From assembly GCA_038889235.1 (NCBI GenBank), contig JAWAHN010000003.1, positions 319,673-383,672 on the forward strand: DNA of 64,000 bases, given 5' to 3'. Source of the DNA: Candidatus Jordarchaeales archaeon. Lineage in GTDB: Archaea > Asgardarchaeota > Jordiarchaeia > Jordiarchaeales > Freyrarchaeaceae. The notes under the pieces were generated by a model. The model saw only the letters and a program-made list of their open reading frames with translations. It was not told the DNA's origin and did not search any database. Made by a program: the position numbers and the translations under genes. Shown piece by piece: positions 27,875-36,907 of the stretch (positions within the stretch are counted from its first letter, which is position 1; every line of letters begins with the position of its first letter).

Positions 27875-28330
27875 TTGGACAGGCTTGTTGAGCGCTTGAA
27901 GGAGCGCTTTGACCTCGTTAGTGTGGTTGTTTTCGGGTCTGTGGCGAGGGGGATTTCAGGAGTGATAGTGACATAGATGTTTTGATCGTGGCTGACAACC
28001 TGCCTGACAGGTATGAGCGTTTTAAGATTTTCGACGAGGTAGAGAGGTGTCTGGAGGGTGAGCTGAACGAGTTGAGGAGAGCTGGGTTTAGCGCACTCAT
28101 CAACCCGATAATTAAGTCTGTCGAGGAGGCTGGTAGGTTTTCCCACTCTACTTAGACATGGTTGAGGACGCCGTCATACTTACGATAGGGACGGCTTCTT
28201 TAGGGGGATTCTCGATAGGCTTAGGAGGAGACTAAAGGAGCCTGGGGCTAAACGGGTGCGCCTAGGAAAAAAGTGGTACTGGGTTTTGAAGGAGGACTAC
28301 CGTTTCGGGGAGGTTATAAAGATTGAATAA
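27875..28330 (+). pseudogene. MNT nucleotidyltransferase with several frameshifts
   Basis: The frame from TTG 27875 reads DRLVERLKERFDLVSVVVFG, then SVARG, and breaks in a G5 run at 27948-27952. With one more G it continues DFRSDSDIDVLIVADNLPDR, giving the GS..RG...SDiDvl signature. Another shift near 28140 leads to LYLDMVEDAVIL, and a third near 28180 to DRDGFFRGILDRLRRRLKE and VLKEDYRFGEVIKIE, ending at TAA 28328-28330. This is the long MNT type with a C-terminal extension. It is dead unless the G run is misread. A HEPN gene follows after seven bases. Confidence 0.72.
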
Positions 28331-28337
28331 CGTGGGA

Positions 28338-28749
28338 ATGGCAGCGTCATACTTGGAGGAAGCTTTGAGGAGGATTAGGTGGCTGAGTGGGCTCTCAACG
28401 AGGGGGCTACGCCTATTGCATCAGGCAGTCGCAGGAAGCCGTAGAGCTGGCGTTAAAGGCAGCGTTGAGAGTGGTGGGAGTTGAGCCTCCAAAGTGGCAT
28501 GACGTCAGCCCAGTCTTGTTGGAGAGCCGTGGACGTTTCCCTAAGTGGTTTGACGAGAAAATAGATGAGCTAGCGTCAACGTCGAGGTGGCTTAGGCGTG
28601 AGAGGGAGCCCAGCATGTATGGCGACGAGGAGAGCGGTCTACCTCCGCAAAAGCTTTACACGAAAATCTACGCGGAGAGAGTGCTTAACGAAGCGAGAAA
28701 CACCGTTAAGCTAGTTCACAGGCTAGTCCGGGAAGGGCTGAATAAGTGA
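28338..28749 (+). pseudogene. HEPN-domain protein with frameshifted N-terminus
   Basis: From ATG 28338 the frame reads ASYLEEALRRIR, shifts to AEWALNEG, and shifts again to AYAYCIRQSQEAVELALKAA. It then stays open: PPKWHDVSPVL, WLRREREPSMYGDEE, and YAERVLNEARNTVKLVHRLV to the stop at 28749. The order and spacing match HEPN partners of MNT proteins. The open part from 28387 (120 residues) might still be translated, but it lacks the first helix. The two indels parallel those of the MNT gene just upstream. Confidence 0.7.
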
Positions 28750-28830
28750 GCTGAGGCACTTTTGCACAGTCTTTAGCCAAAAATAGTTAGCACCATCTTT
28801 TTCAAAAGTTGTTTGAACCTGTTCTGCAGG

Positions 28831-29250
28831 TTACCTCTGCTTTTTCTTTGTCACTTTCACGATTCCCTCATCTGCATCCACAACTACGTGGTCTCCCGTT
28901 TCTATTACTTCAAGAGGGTTCCTGTCTAGGTTGTCTATGAAGGGTATCTGTGCGAGTATTGCTCCCGTCAAGAGTATTTCTTCGCTTTTCACGTTGATTA
29001 TGGCTGCTGGAGCCGTGCCACGCTTCTTCATGGCGTAGACGGCGAAGGGGTTGTACGTCGTTCCTTTCCCGTAGGGGAATACGAGGACTTTCCCCTTAAC
29101 GCTTTTCCCCTCTATTTCGTGCCCTTTCTCGATCACTATCCCAGTGTTCGGGTCTACGCCTCCAACGAAGGATATCGGCTGCCTTGAGACTAGCGCTTCT
29201 CCCTCAGCCTTCCCCCCAACCAGTCCACGTCCCTTCAAAACCAGGCTCAT
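28831..29250 (-). CDS. Aconitase-X small subunit; phosphomevalonate dehydratase small subunit
   Basis: Swivelling domain of the AcnX heterodimer, 139 residues. It has the family's SRQPISFVGGVDPNTGIV, KGKVLVFPYGKGTTYNPFAV and GTAPAAIINVKSEEILLTGA segments, which supply the phosphate/carboxylate-binding side of the active site. In archaea this two-subunit enzyme dehydrates (R)-5-phosphomevalonate to trans-anhydromevalonate 5-phosphate in the modified mevalonate pathway. I set the start at ATG 29250: it overlaps the TAA of the large-subunit gene (TAATG), an arrangement indicating tight coupling. The longer frame to 29292 runs over the large-subunit coding end. Confidence 0.88.
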   Translation of the reverse strand: MSLVLKGRGLVGGKAEGEALVSRQPISFVGGVDPNTGIVIEKGHEIEGKSVKGKVLVFPYGKGTTYNPFAVYAMKKRGTAPAAIINVKSEEILLTGAILAQIPFIDNLDRNPLEVIETGDHVVVDADEGIVKVTKKKQR

Positions 29251-30488
29251 TACTTTCCCCTCCACCTCCCGGTTAATGCCGCCTGTATGCATTCACGCGT
29301 GCTCCCATAAAGGTGTTCGACTCCTGGAGCGTAGTAGGCTGACCTCGGAGAGTTTGTTGCTACGACTTTAACGCCTCTCGCAGCGAAGGGCGCGCCGGGC
29401 CCCATGCAAATGTTAGTAACGACTAGGCCGCCTGCTTTCTCAATTGTCTGTGTCCACCCAGCCTTGTCAGCCACGACCTTAACCTGGTAGGATGTCCCAA
29501 CCCAGAGCTTTACACCGTCATGCACTTTTTTGCCCTCAAGCATACTGGCTATCTCCCTTATCTCGCTGTACGTCAGATGTGGGCAACCAAAGTTCACCAT
29601 GTCAACCTTGTCCTCGCCGGTAGTGGAGATCTCATCGTACGCCGCCTTTACGTCCGACATGTCAACCTGGACTTTCTCGGGCTTCTCCCCTCCGCACGCT
29701 GCCTCGAGCGTTGGGGCCTCCGGGGTCAAACCGGGTATGTGGAACATGGGTATAGCTCCGCTGACGTGGAGCGGTGAGGCGATAGCCCTAAGCTGTTCTA
29801 AACTGAGCTTTTTCGGGAGGCCAATGAACGCGGGAATCTCGGTGCCCACAACTTTTCCCACGTGGAACGCCAGCGCCCCCCAGTCGGCGTCGCTAAACTC
29901 CTTGAAGTCAAGCCTACTGCAGTCGACCACAACACGCGCCCTTCTGTTCTCCTTCAACAATAACCCGTACTCGGGCGCCCTCCCTGTGATCGCAACACAG
30001 TAGTTCGTTACTATTCCATCCATGTTTCCGCGCGCTCCGAGAACGGAGTTAGCGAAAACAACTCCGGCGGAGCCAGTCCACGAGAAGACGTCGCCCGGCA
30101 TAAGGAAGTCTCCGAGGAGGTACTGGATGCATGTGCCCATAGGTATGACGCCCATCTTGAGGGAGTAGCTGAAGATCTGCTCTGCAAGCTGCTTTATCTC
30201 CGGCGAGTTCCCGTATATGGTGCCGACCTCCTCCCAGTGCTCGTAGTCTATGCCCCAGGGATGCCTCGTCGTGAAACACCTGAAGCGTGCACCACCCTGA
30301 ATAAGCCTCTCATACCACTCAACCTCTTCGAGAAACAGTCCGGCAGCGACGTGCGCGCTCTTGGCTTCAACCATCCTCTCCGCACCGTAAGCCTCGGCAA
30401 CTTTTACAAGTATCCTCATAGCTTCCTGGGTAGCAGCTCCATACTCCCCGTCAAACATCCTTTCTTCTTCCTTCGTGAGGAAGACCAC
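29250..30488 (-). CDS. Aconitase-X large subunit; phosphomevalonate dehydratase large subunit
   Basis: Catalytic Fe-S subunit, 412 residues. It begins LTKEEERMFDGEYGAATQEA, the standard AcnX opening, and includes AKSAHVAAG, MGTCIQYLLGD, WTGSAGVVFANSVLGAR, VNFGCPHLTYSEI and NICMGPGAP. Cysteines in the GTC, FGCPH and ICMG segments are the expected cluster ligands. Together with the small subunit it feeds isopentenyl diphosphate synthesis for archaeal lipids. AcnX homologues elsewhere dehydrate cis-3-hydroxyproline, but the split two-gene form in an archaeon favours the mevalonate role. No other mevalonate-pathway gene is adjacent. Confidence 0.9.
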   Translation of the reverse strand: MVFLTKEEERMFDGEYGAATQEAMRILVKVAEAYGAERMVEAKSAHVAAGLFLEEVEWYERLIQGGARFRCFTTRHPWGIDYEHWEEVGTIYGNSPEIKQLAEQIFSYSLKMGVIPMGTCIQYLLGDFLMPGDVFSWTGSAGVVFANSVLGARGNMDGIVTNYCVAITGRAPEYGLLLKENRRARVVVDCSRLDFKEFSDADWGALAFHVGKVVGTEIPAFIGLPKKLSLEQLRAIASPLHVSGAIPMFHIPGLTPEAPTLEAACGGEKPEKVQVDMSDVKAAYDEISTTGEDKVDMVNFGCPHLTYSEIREIASMLEGKKVHDGVKLWVGTSYQVKVVADKAGWTQTIEKAGGLVVTNICMGPGAPFAARGVKVVATNSPRSAYYAPGVEHLYGSTRECIQAALTGRWRGK

Positions 30489-30771
30489 AACCCTCCCTCC
30501 GGTAGGAAGAATACGGAGCAGGCGAAGCTATTAAAAGTTTTTAGGGGGAAGTGCGGAAGATGCTCACGTGGCGGAAGAACACAGGCCTCCCGAAAACCGT
30601 ACTTCAAGCTCAAAGTTAGTTGTCACGTTGCAGACTCCTTCACCTGTAAAAACCCGCTCTGAAGGTTCGGGCTCCGGCGGCCCCTGTACTTTTCGAGGTT
30701 TTAAGTTCCCCCGTACATGTGTTTATGTTTGAAAACGTGGTGGTGGAAAGCCAATGGGTTTATGAATGAGC

Positions 30772-31319
30772 TTCAGAGGCTGAAGAGGGATGAAGTACTT
30801 TTCACACGTTATTTTTGAGTTCATCTAGGGGAAGCAAGATGAGAGCCTCGGAGTGCTGGAGGGGCACATATTGGAGACTTGCGGATGAAGAGCTTAAGCG
30901 AGCCGTGACTGAGGATAGGGTTAAGGGACATGATTTTTGACAAATTCTTTAGCTCTGAGAGATTTACAGAGATTCCCTTTAAAGAGTAAAGGGAGAGGTT
31001 GAGCTAACGTAGATTAAGCATTTACGAGCTCTCACAGGGGAGCGGAGTACGTTAAAACGAAGTGTGAGCGGAGCTACGAGTACAAGCCGGTCAAGATACT
31101 CGTGGGGGTTTGAGGTCCTATTCTTCGCCAAAAAGTCTTTGAGATCCTGGCGGCGATATGGGAGGATGAAGGGAGAGGGGGAGGTGAATGACACGAAAGT
31201 AACGATCTCGGTTATCAGGCTTTAGAAGAGGTCCTAAAACCCTTAGAGGAGGATTTCGGTGTAACAAGGAGGTTGCCGAGGACCTTAAAGTTGAAACGTT
31301 AAGGGCACTAAAAGTGTAA
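30772..31319 (+). pseudogene. Heavily decayed gene of unknown family
   Basis: From ATG 30772 pieces in all three frames form one plausible protein: LGVLEGHILETC, DEELKRAVTEDRVKGHDF, DKFFSSERFTEIPFKE, EYVKTKCERSYEYKPVKILV, FEVLFFAKK, VFEILAAIWEDEG, YQALEEVLKPLEEDFG, and VAEDLKVETLRALKV to TAA 31317-31319. At least six indels or stops interrupt it. I do not recognise the family; the product would be a soluble, charged, mostly helical protein of about 180 residues. It is the most degraded of the pseudogenes here. Confidence 0.5.
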
Positions 31320-31367
31320 GGTCGACTTCCCCCCGGGATTGAGCGGTTGAAGCAAATAGGGGACGCT

Positions 31368-32024
31368 TTACTCTTGCCGGCTGGAATACAACAGGATTAC
31401 ATGGGTGTTTGGGGCGAGAAATATTTCGGCTGGGCTGACGCCGAAGTCTGTTAATGGTGACCAGAAGGGGACGCCGTCCACGTCTGGCCCGCACGGTACA
31501 CCGGCTACTGTGACGGACGCCTTGTAAGCTGCCCAGACTATTTCACTGCAGTAGTAGCTGTCCCCGTATATTCTCTTCTGGAAACAGTTCCAGTTACATG
31601 GCTTCCCCACCTGGTTGAGGGCGAAGAGCGCCGCTGCGAGCCTAACATTTATGGGGGCGTTGACTCTGAGCACGCAGAACTCCTCACACTCTAATACGTA
31701 CTGAAGGGGGCTGCAAACCACCCCCCTCACGGTTCCCTCCACCACCATCCCCCAGCCAACGTATATCATTGCGTGAGTCCAGTAAGGCGAGTAACGTACA
31801 CCCACTAGGAGGTCTTCTACTCCGCTCCCCCTAACGAGTATTATGTCCCCGGGCTGGACTACCTCTTTAAGGCGGCGCTCGGCGGAGTCCTTGTCCGATA
31901 CGTGTTCGCACGTCGTGAAGGCAACATCCGTGAGCTGCGCTGGGAAAAGGTTGCAAAAGTTGACCACTAGTGGCAACGTAACTACTAAGGGTAAAGCTAA
32001 TAGGACAAGGACTCGGCGCTTCAT
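31368..32024 (-). CDS. Secreted YiiX/YaeF-like permuted papain-fold cysteine hydrolase
   Basis: A 218-residue protein with a signal peptide or membrane anchor at residues 1-22 (KRRVLVLLALPLVVTLPLVV). The permuted papain (NlpC/P60-related) motifs follow: VVQPGDIILVRGSG, YWTHAMIYVGWG with the catalytic His, and GDSYYCSEIVWAAYKA with the catalytic Cys. Family members hydrolyse amide bonds in peptides or lipids. It has many extra cysteines (FTTCEH, LECEEFC, NWNCF), which could form disulfides outside the cell. It is monocistronic. Confidence 0.8.
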   Translation of the reverse strand: MKRRVLVLLALPLVVTLPLVVNFCNLFPAQLTDVAFTTCEHVSDKDSAERRLKEVVQPGDIILVRGSGVEDLLVGVRYSPYWTHAMIYVGWGMVVEGTVRGVVCSPLQYVLECEEFCVLRVNAPINVRLAAALFALNQVGKPCNWNCFQKRIYGDSYYCSEIVWAAYKASVTVAGVPCGPDVDGVPFWSPLTDFGVSPAEIFLAPNTHVILLYSSRQE

Positions 32025-33178
32025 AGAAACCTCGCTCCGCCACTAACCTCGTAGCTGGAGAGCTTATTTAGTTAACGCACAGTGCAATTCACACTTCACT
32101 AGTCAAAAAAGACTATTTCGTGGTCTTAGGGAACGGGAGCAAAATGGAGTGAAAGCTTAGGAGCCGGTGGGACGAAAACGTAAAGCAAGAGTTTTAGAGT
32201 TCTAAAAAAAAAAGGTAAAGTTTGTTTCTTGTCTTTATGAAGCGGTGGCTGGCTGAGCTTCCTCTTTTCGCTGTGACAGTCTTTGAGAACATAACTGCAA
32301 AAGTTCTTGAAAGATTTGTTAGAGGTTTGAGAGGTTGTTAAAGCGAATAAAATCTAACTTAGAATTCCGCCACCACGTTTCCTCTAAAACTATTACCTAG
32401 CACTGCTCCACGTCGCTACTAGTTCCACCTCGACTCAAGGCTGCTCTAGAGACAAAAAACACCGCAAGCAAATTCACAGCCAGCACATCCAACCACCTTT
32501 TTAACTAGAAGTTAGCGAGTGGAATATTCTAGGAGAAGACTTGAAAGCCTTAACTACAACCAGCCTTCAAGTGGGCTAAAAGCAACCTCTGCACGAACGA
32601 TAAAAAAAACCGAAAAATAGTAGGAATAGAGAAGCTGGGATCATCTTTCTTTTGCCAACATTCTATCCGGCATTAATGCTTCCCCCTTAGCATAATAGGG
32701 GCCGTTAATCCAACCCTGCCGTCATCGTAGAAAACGAAAAGTGAAAGGGGAGCTTTTCACCCTTCTGGCGGCCAAGTAAAAACACAGGAAACAAGGGAGA
32801 CATCACCAATACTCACCGGTGGAGTAGGGCTTAAGCTCAACCAGCACAACGATGGAGGAACTGATACCTAAACTTTCCAGCTTGCCACCTTAGTCGTCAA
32901 AATAGACTGAAAGGTATGGTCTCTTGGAGGAGAAAACGCTTGCCCCTTATCGAGTAGCAGAAATGTTAAAAATCTGATAGCCAAAATGGGGCTTTGCGAA
33001 CGTTTTTGTCCTCTAATTACTACTATTATTCCTGTGATGGAGGATGCCACTTAAGTTATGGCTTTTATCATTTAATGCTGTTCTTCCATTGCGCTGGTGT
33101 TTATTACGCCACGTGTTTTATCGACATGTTTGAACATTGAAGAGGTGCGGCTCCCTGCTTTTGTTTTTCGGCATTGTT
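32025..33178. other. Long intergenic region, no gene recognised
   Basis: About 1.15 kb without a credible gene. It holds an A10 run at 32204-32213 and a 34-codon frame at about 32237 (MKRWLAELPLFAVTVFENIT...) with no known relatives. It is otherwise featureless to the eye. Confidence 0.4.
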
Positions 33179-33877
33179 TTACTTTTTCTTAATGTATTTC
33201 TTGAGAGCGGTGAAGGCGCATCTCCGCACCCATTCGTCCTTGTCTCCCATCATGTCTTTGAGCTTCTTTACTACTCCTGGAGCGGTGAGCCCTCTTTCGG
33301 CGTACTTTGCGAGTGCGATTGCTGCTAGCCCGCACACTTTCTTGTCCTCGTCGCTTAGAAGCCTAACAAGTTTTTCAAGCGCACCTCGATCTGTCTTCTT
33401 TTTCGTAGCGTAGACTGCAAGTGCTATGGCTGCGTAGCCTCGTGTGGTGTTCTTCTCGTCATCCAGCAGCTTGACTAGCTTTTCTAGCGCTTTCGAGTCA
33501 ACTATCCCTTTGTCAGCGTATTTTGCAAGCGCATAGGCCGCGTAACCTCGAACGAAGCCGTCCTCGTCTTCAAGCAGTTTAACAAGCTTCTTTGTAGCTT
33601 TCGGCTCCGTTAAGTTTCTGTCGGCATACTTTGCGAGGGCGTATGCGGCGTTCCCGCGCGTCACAGCGTTCTCGTCATCCAATAGCTCGACGAGTTTCTT
33701 GGGCACGCTGGGCTCAGTTACCCCTCTCAAGGCGTATTTTGCGAGCGCGTAGGCCGCGTAGCCGCGCATTTCTCCATCGTCAGAGTCCAGCATTTCGATG
33801 AGTTTTTCAATAGACTCTGGGATTGCAAATCCTCTTTCAACGTACTCTACAAATCTTTCCGCCACATCCTCCCTCAC
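33179..33877 (-). CDS. HEAT-repeat protein
   Basis: A 232-residue protein made of about six tandem 37-residue alpha-helical repeats. Each has the pattern 'KLVKLLdDE...rGyAAyALAKYA' (for example GYAAYALAKYADKGI, GLAAIALAKYAERGL). Repeats 1-5 are extremely alike, indicating recent internal duplication. Such HEAT/Armadillo solenoids bind proteins and are also found in phycocyanobilin-lyase-like proteins. No partner is evident from neighbours. The gene is followed by a run of T in the transcript direction. Confidence 0.85.
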   Translation of the reverse strand: MREDVAERFVEYVERGFAIPESIEKLIEMLDSDDGEMRGYAAYALAKYALRGVTEPSVPKKLVELLDDENAVTRGNAAYALAKYADRNLTEPKATKKLVKLLEDEDGFVRGYAAYALAKYADKGIVDSKALEKLVKLLDDEKNTTRGYAAIALAVYATKKKTDRGALEKLVRLLSDEDKKVCGLAAIALAKYAERGLTAPGVVKKLKDMMGDKDEWVRRCAFTALKKYIKKK

Positions 33878-34459
33878 GCAGCCCCCACCTCAGACAGAAG
33901 CCAGAAGCTACCTTCCGAGTCTCTCTGGGAAGAAAGGGGATCTCGCAGGATTTATTTTTTGTGTTGCATTTAGAATGGATAACGCAAAGACTCGCGGGGG
34001 ATCTGACCAGGGAAGACAGAGGGCATGAATTTCCGCACTAAGTCAGCGAGTGACAACTCTACTAACAGTGAGCAAATAGCTTTACCACTCGGAGGTTTAA
34101 GTGGATCCGCACACATGGAGGCGCGGGCGGAATAGTAGACTAGCAAAGTAGCGTGCCACCGGACTCTTATTCTTCGTAGGGGCTATTTAGGGAAGCGAGT
34201 AGGCGAGACAAGAACCTTGGGTTTTTCAGAGGAGCTCTAAAAATTCTTTGCTGTTTTCTGGCAGTTTAGACGGCTTGGGTCACGTGAAATGTTGCTCGGC
34301 GCTCAACAGCGAGGCCTCGGTCTTTCAGCTTCCCCAGACTATTTGCCTACTTTTGAGTCCTAGTTAGAGAGGCTTCTGTTCACGTTTTTAAGAAGCTATT
34401 TATTTATGATGTTTGAATTACAGTATCACTTATTGTGGAACCTTTTCGGAGGGAGTTTA
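33878..34459. other. Divergent intergenic region
   Basis: About 580 bases between the HEAT-repeat gene (leftward) and the FGGY kinase (rightward). A TATA-like TTTATTTATGA at 34399-34409 lies about 50 bases before GTG 34460. No gene recognised. Confidence 0.4.
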
Positions 34460-35995
34460 GTGGCTGGGTTTGTTGTTGCCTGGGATTTTGGGACAAGCAG
34501 CGTTAAGAGTGTTGTGTGCACGACTGAGGGCGAGATTGTCGGCTCCGCTGTGGCTGGTTACGAGCTCTACCATCCTCAGCCTGGGTGGGCGGAGCAGAAT
34601 CCTAAAGAGTGGTGGGCTGCCGTTTCCAAGTCGACAAGGGAGGCTGTTGAAGCCGCTAAGGTTAGCGTGGGCGATATTGAGGCTGTCTCCATCTCGGCGC
34701 AGATGGCTGGACTGGTGCCAGTCGACCGGAGAGGGGAGCCGCTTAGGCCGGCGATAATATGGCTTGACAACAGGGCTGAGAAGCAGGCTAAGCAGCTGGC
34801 GGGCAACATAATTTCTATGCTTCTGACCTTTGTGAGGATAACTGGCGGGGCCCCGGGACCTAAGGATGTGGTATCGAAGATCGTCTGGCTTAAGGAGAAC
34901 GAGCCGCAAGTGTTCGAGAAGGCGTACAAGTTCCTTGACGCGAAGGACTACATCATTTTCAGGCTTACAGGCAAGTACTACACTTCTTGGGACTGTGCAA
35001 GCGTAACTTGGATGTTTGACAGTAGGAAGGGGAAGATGAAATGGTCTGAGACTATATGCAGGAAGGCTGGCATACCAATAGAGAAGCTCTGTGAGCCTGT
35101 TCCGTCGCCTACGATAGTCGGTGAGTTGACGGCTGACGCAGCTAAAGACCTCGGGCTTAAAGAGGGAACGCCGGTGGTCTGCGGTTGCGGGGACATCACG
35201 GCTGCTACCGTTGGGAGCGGGGCTGTGAGGGAGAAGCAGGTCCACGCGTATATAGGGACTAGCAGCTGGGTTGTGGCCCCTGTGAGGGACAGAAAGCTAA
35301 GCATAAGGTACTACATTGGCTCACTCTGCAGCGCCGACCCAACGAAGTACATTTTGGTTGGTGAACAGGAGTGCTCGGGTGTCTGCTACAGGTGGCTTAG
35401 AGACAATCTAGGTTACAAGTATGTGGTTGAAGGTGAAAGGGAGAGGCTGGAGGCTTACAAGATCATGGATAGGGTGGCGGCGGAGGCTGAACCAGGCTCG
35501 AAGAAATTGATCTTTACCCCGTGGATGTACGGTGAGCGCTCACCTCTAAACGACCACACTGTTAGAGGCGGATTCATAAATTTGAGTCTGACGCATAGCG
35601 AGGCACATGTTTTGAGGGCGGTGCTCGAAGGGGTAGCATACCACATGCGGTGGATTCTTGAAGGGGTGCAGAAGCTCATAGGCAAAGTTACCTCGATCAA
35701 CCTTATAGGAGGCGGGGCTCAAAGCGACTTGTGGTGCCAGATAATAGCAGATGTCACGGGGTCCGTGGTTAGGCAAATGAAGGACCCGCTGGAAGCGGGG
35801 TCCCGAGGCGCAGCACTCACAGCCTCCGTGGCTTTAGGCTACTACAAGAGCTTCGACGAGCTTGAGAAAGTCGTCCCGGTCAGAAAGGAGTTCGAGCCAA
35901 ACCCGGCAAACAGGGAAATATATGACGAACTTTACCAGAAGTTCAAATTGGTGTACAAAAAGCTGAAGAAGATGTACAAGGAGCTCAACAAGTAA
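34460..35995 (+). CDS. FGGY-family carbohydrate kinase (xylulokinase-like)
   Basis: An ATP-dependent sugar kinase of 511 residues with an actin/hexokinase fold. It has the N-terminal phosphate loop VAWDFGTSSVKSVV, AEQNPKEWWAAV, the substrate loop AIIWLDNRAEKQAKQL, the second phosphate loop AYIGTSSWV and the FGGY signature IGGGAQSDLWCQIIADVTGS. I use GTG 34460 because GGAGGGA lies 5 bases upstream; the frame from 34406 adds 18 unrelated residues. The sugar is not certain (xylulose, ribulose or another ketose). No sugar transporter or isomerase neighbours are present. Confidence 0.87.
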   Translation: MAGFVVAWDFGTSSVKSVVCTTEGEIVGSAVAGYELYHPQPGWAEQNPKEWWAAVSKSTREAVEAAKVSVGDIEAVSISAQMAGLVPVDRRGEPLRPAIIWLDNRAEKQAKQLAGNIISMLLTFVRITGGAPGPKDVVSKIVWLKENEPQVFEKAYKFLDAKDYIIFRLTGKYYTSWDCASVTWMFDSRKGKMKWSETICRKAGIPIEKLCEPVPSPTIVGELTADAAKDLGLKEGTPVVCGCGDITAATVGSGAVREKQVHAYIGTSSWVVAPVRDRKLSIRYYIGSLCSADPTKYILVGEQECSGVCYRWLRDNLGYKYVVEGERERLEAYKIMDRVAAEAEPGSKKLIFTPWMYGERSPLNDHTVRGGFINLSLTHSEAHVLRAVLEGVAYHMRWILEGVQKLIGKVTSINLIGGGAQSDLWCQIIADVTGSVVRQMKDPLEAGSRGAALTASVALGYYKSFDELEKVVPVRKEFEPNPANREIYDELYQKFKLVYKKLKKMYKELNK

Positions 35996-36907
35996 CTTAC
36001 GTCTTAACCTTCAACTATTTTTGATTTTATGTGGCGCCCTACCTCCTCCTGGTTGCTATGTGGAGTTCCACTGGAGCACCCAATGGCAGGCGGTATTCGT
36101 CCATTGCTTTTGTAAGGATTTCCACGTAAAGATTTTCATGTCGACCTTTCCGGCACCACGATTAAGATGCTATAAATTGTTGTTCTATCTTCTGCGACCC
36201 GACTATAACGTATACTTTAGCGTTTGGGAATGATTCCCCAGCGCTGCCTCAACTACGCTTTGAGCGTAATCCCTTCACTTCTAAGATGTTGAAAGTGGTA
36301 GCCAGCCGGGCTTAACAACGTCTTCAACCCCCTTAAGAAGTGCGGAGGATCTCTGCGGCTTCTAACAGGCCGTGGACATCCTTCTCAGAGTAATATACTT
36401 CGCCATGTCTGCTTTCGGTTTAGGCCCCTCTAAGTTCCTCTTTAAACTTTTGACGAACAAGCTCACTTTTTCGGACACGTCTCCAAGAAAGTTCCTTTTC
36501 AGGGGACTTTGAAAGAAAGCTTGGCAAGCTTCTCATGCCGCGGCCACGGACACTTTTCAAGTGACTTGTAGCATACCGCACTTAATGTATGTTCGAATGA
36601 ATTGTTCCGCAGGGAACACAGCTAGGTTAGGGGGTCGAATGCCCCTTCTAGCTTTCCTGAGAAGCTTTCCGTTCGCTTCTCTAGTCCGGCGATGTATTCT
36701 CCACTCAAAGTCCAGCCACTCTTTTCTGGGTTTGCCAGCATAACCAAGTGTGAAGGCTTAATAAAAGTGCTTAATTCAGAAAGCCGTAGGAGATAGGAGA
36801 AGGTCGATTCCGCCAACCGACCGCGGAACCCGGGGTTTTTCCTCGCGTCTTTCACGGCAACCATTATATCTTTGACTGTATTTTTCCTCACTCTTGGGGG
36901 TTGCGGC
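35996..36907. other. Intergenic, no gene recognised
   Basis: About 900 bases. A reverse open frame covers 36622-37158, but most of it is antisense to the next gene; its tail (HLVMLANPEKSGWTLSGEYI) has no known relatives. No RNA gene recognised. Confidence 0.35.

Noticed and set aside
34457-35245. 262-residue reverse open frame inside the FGGY kinase
   Set aside because: Fully antisense to a strongly recognised gene; an overlap artefact of codon bias.
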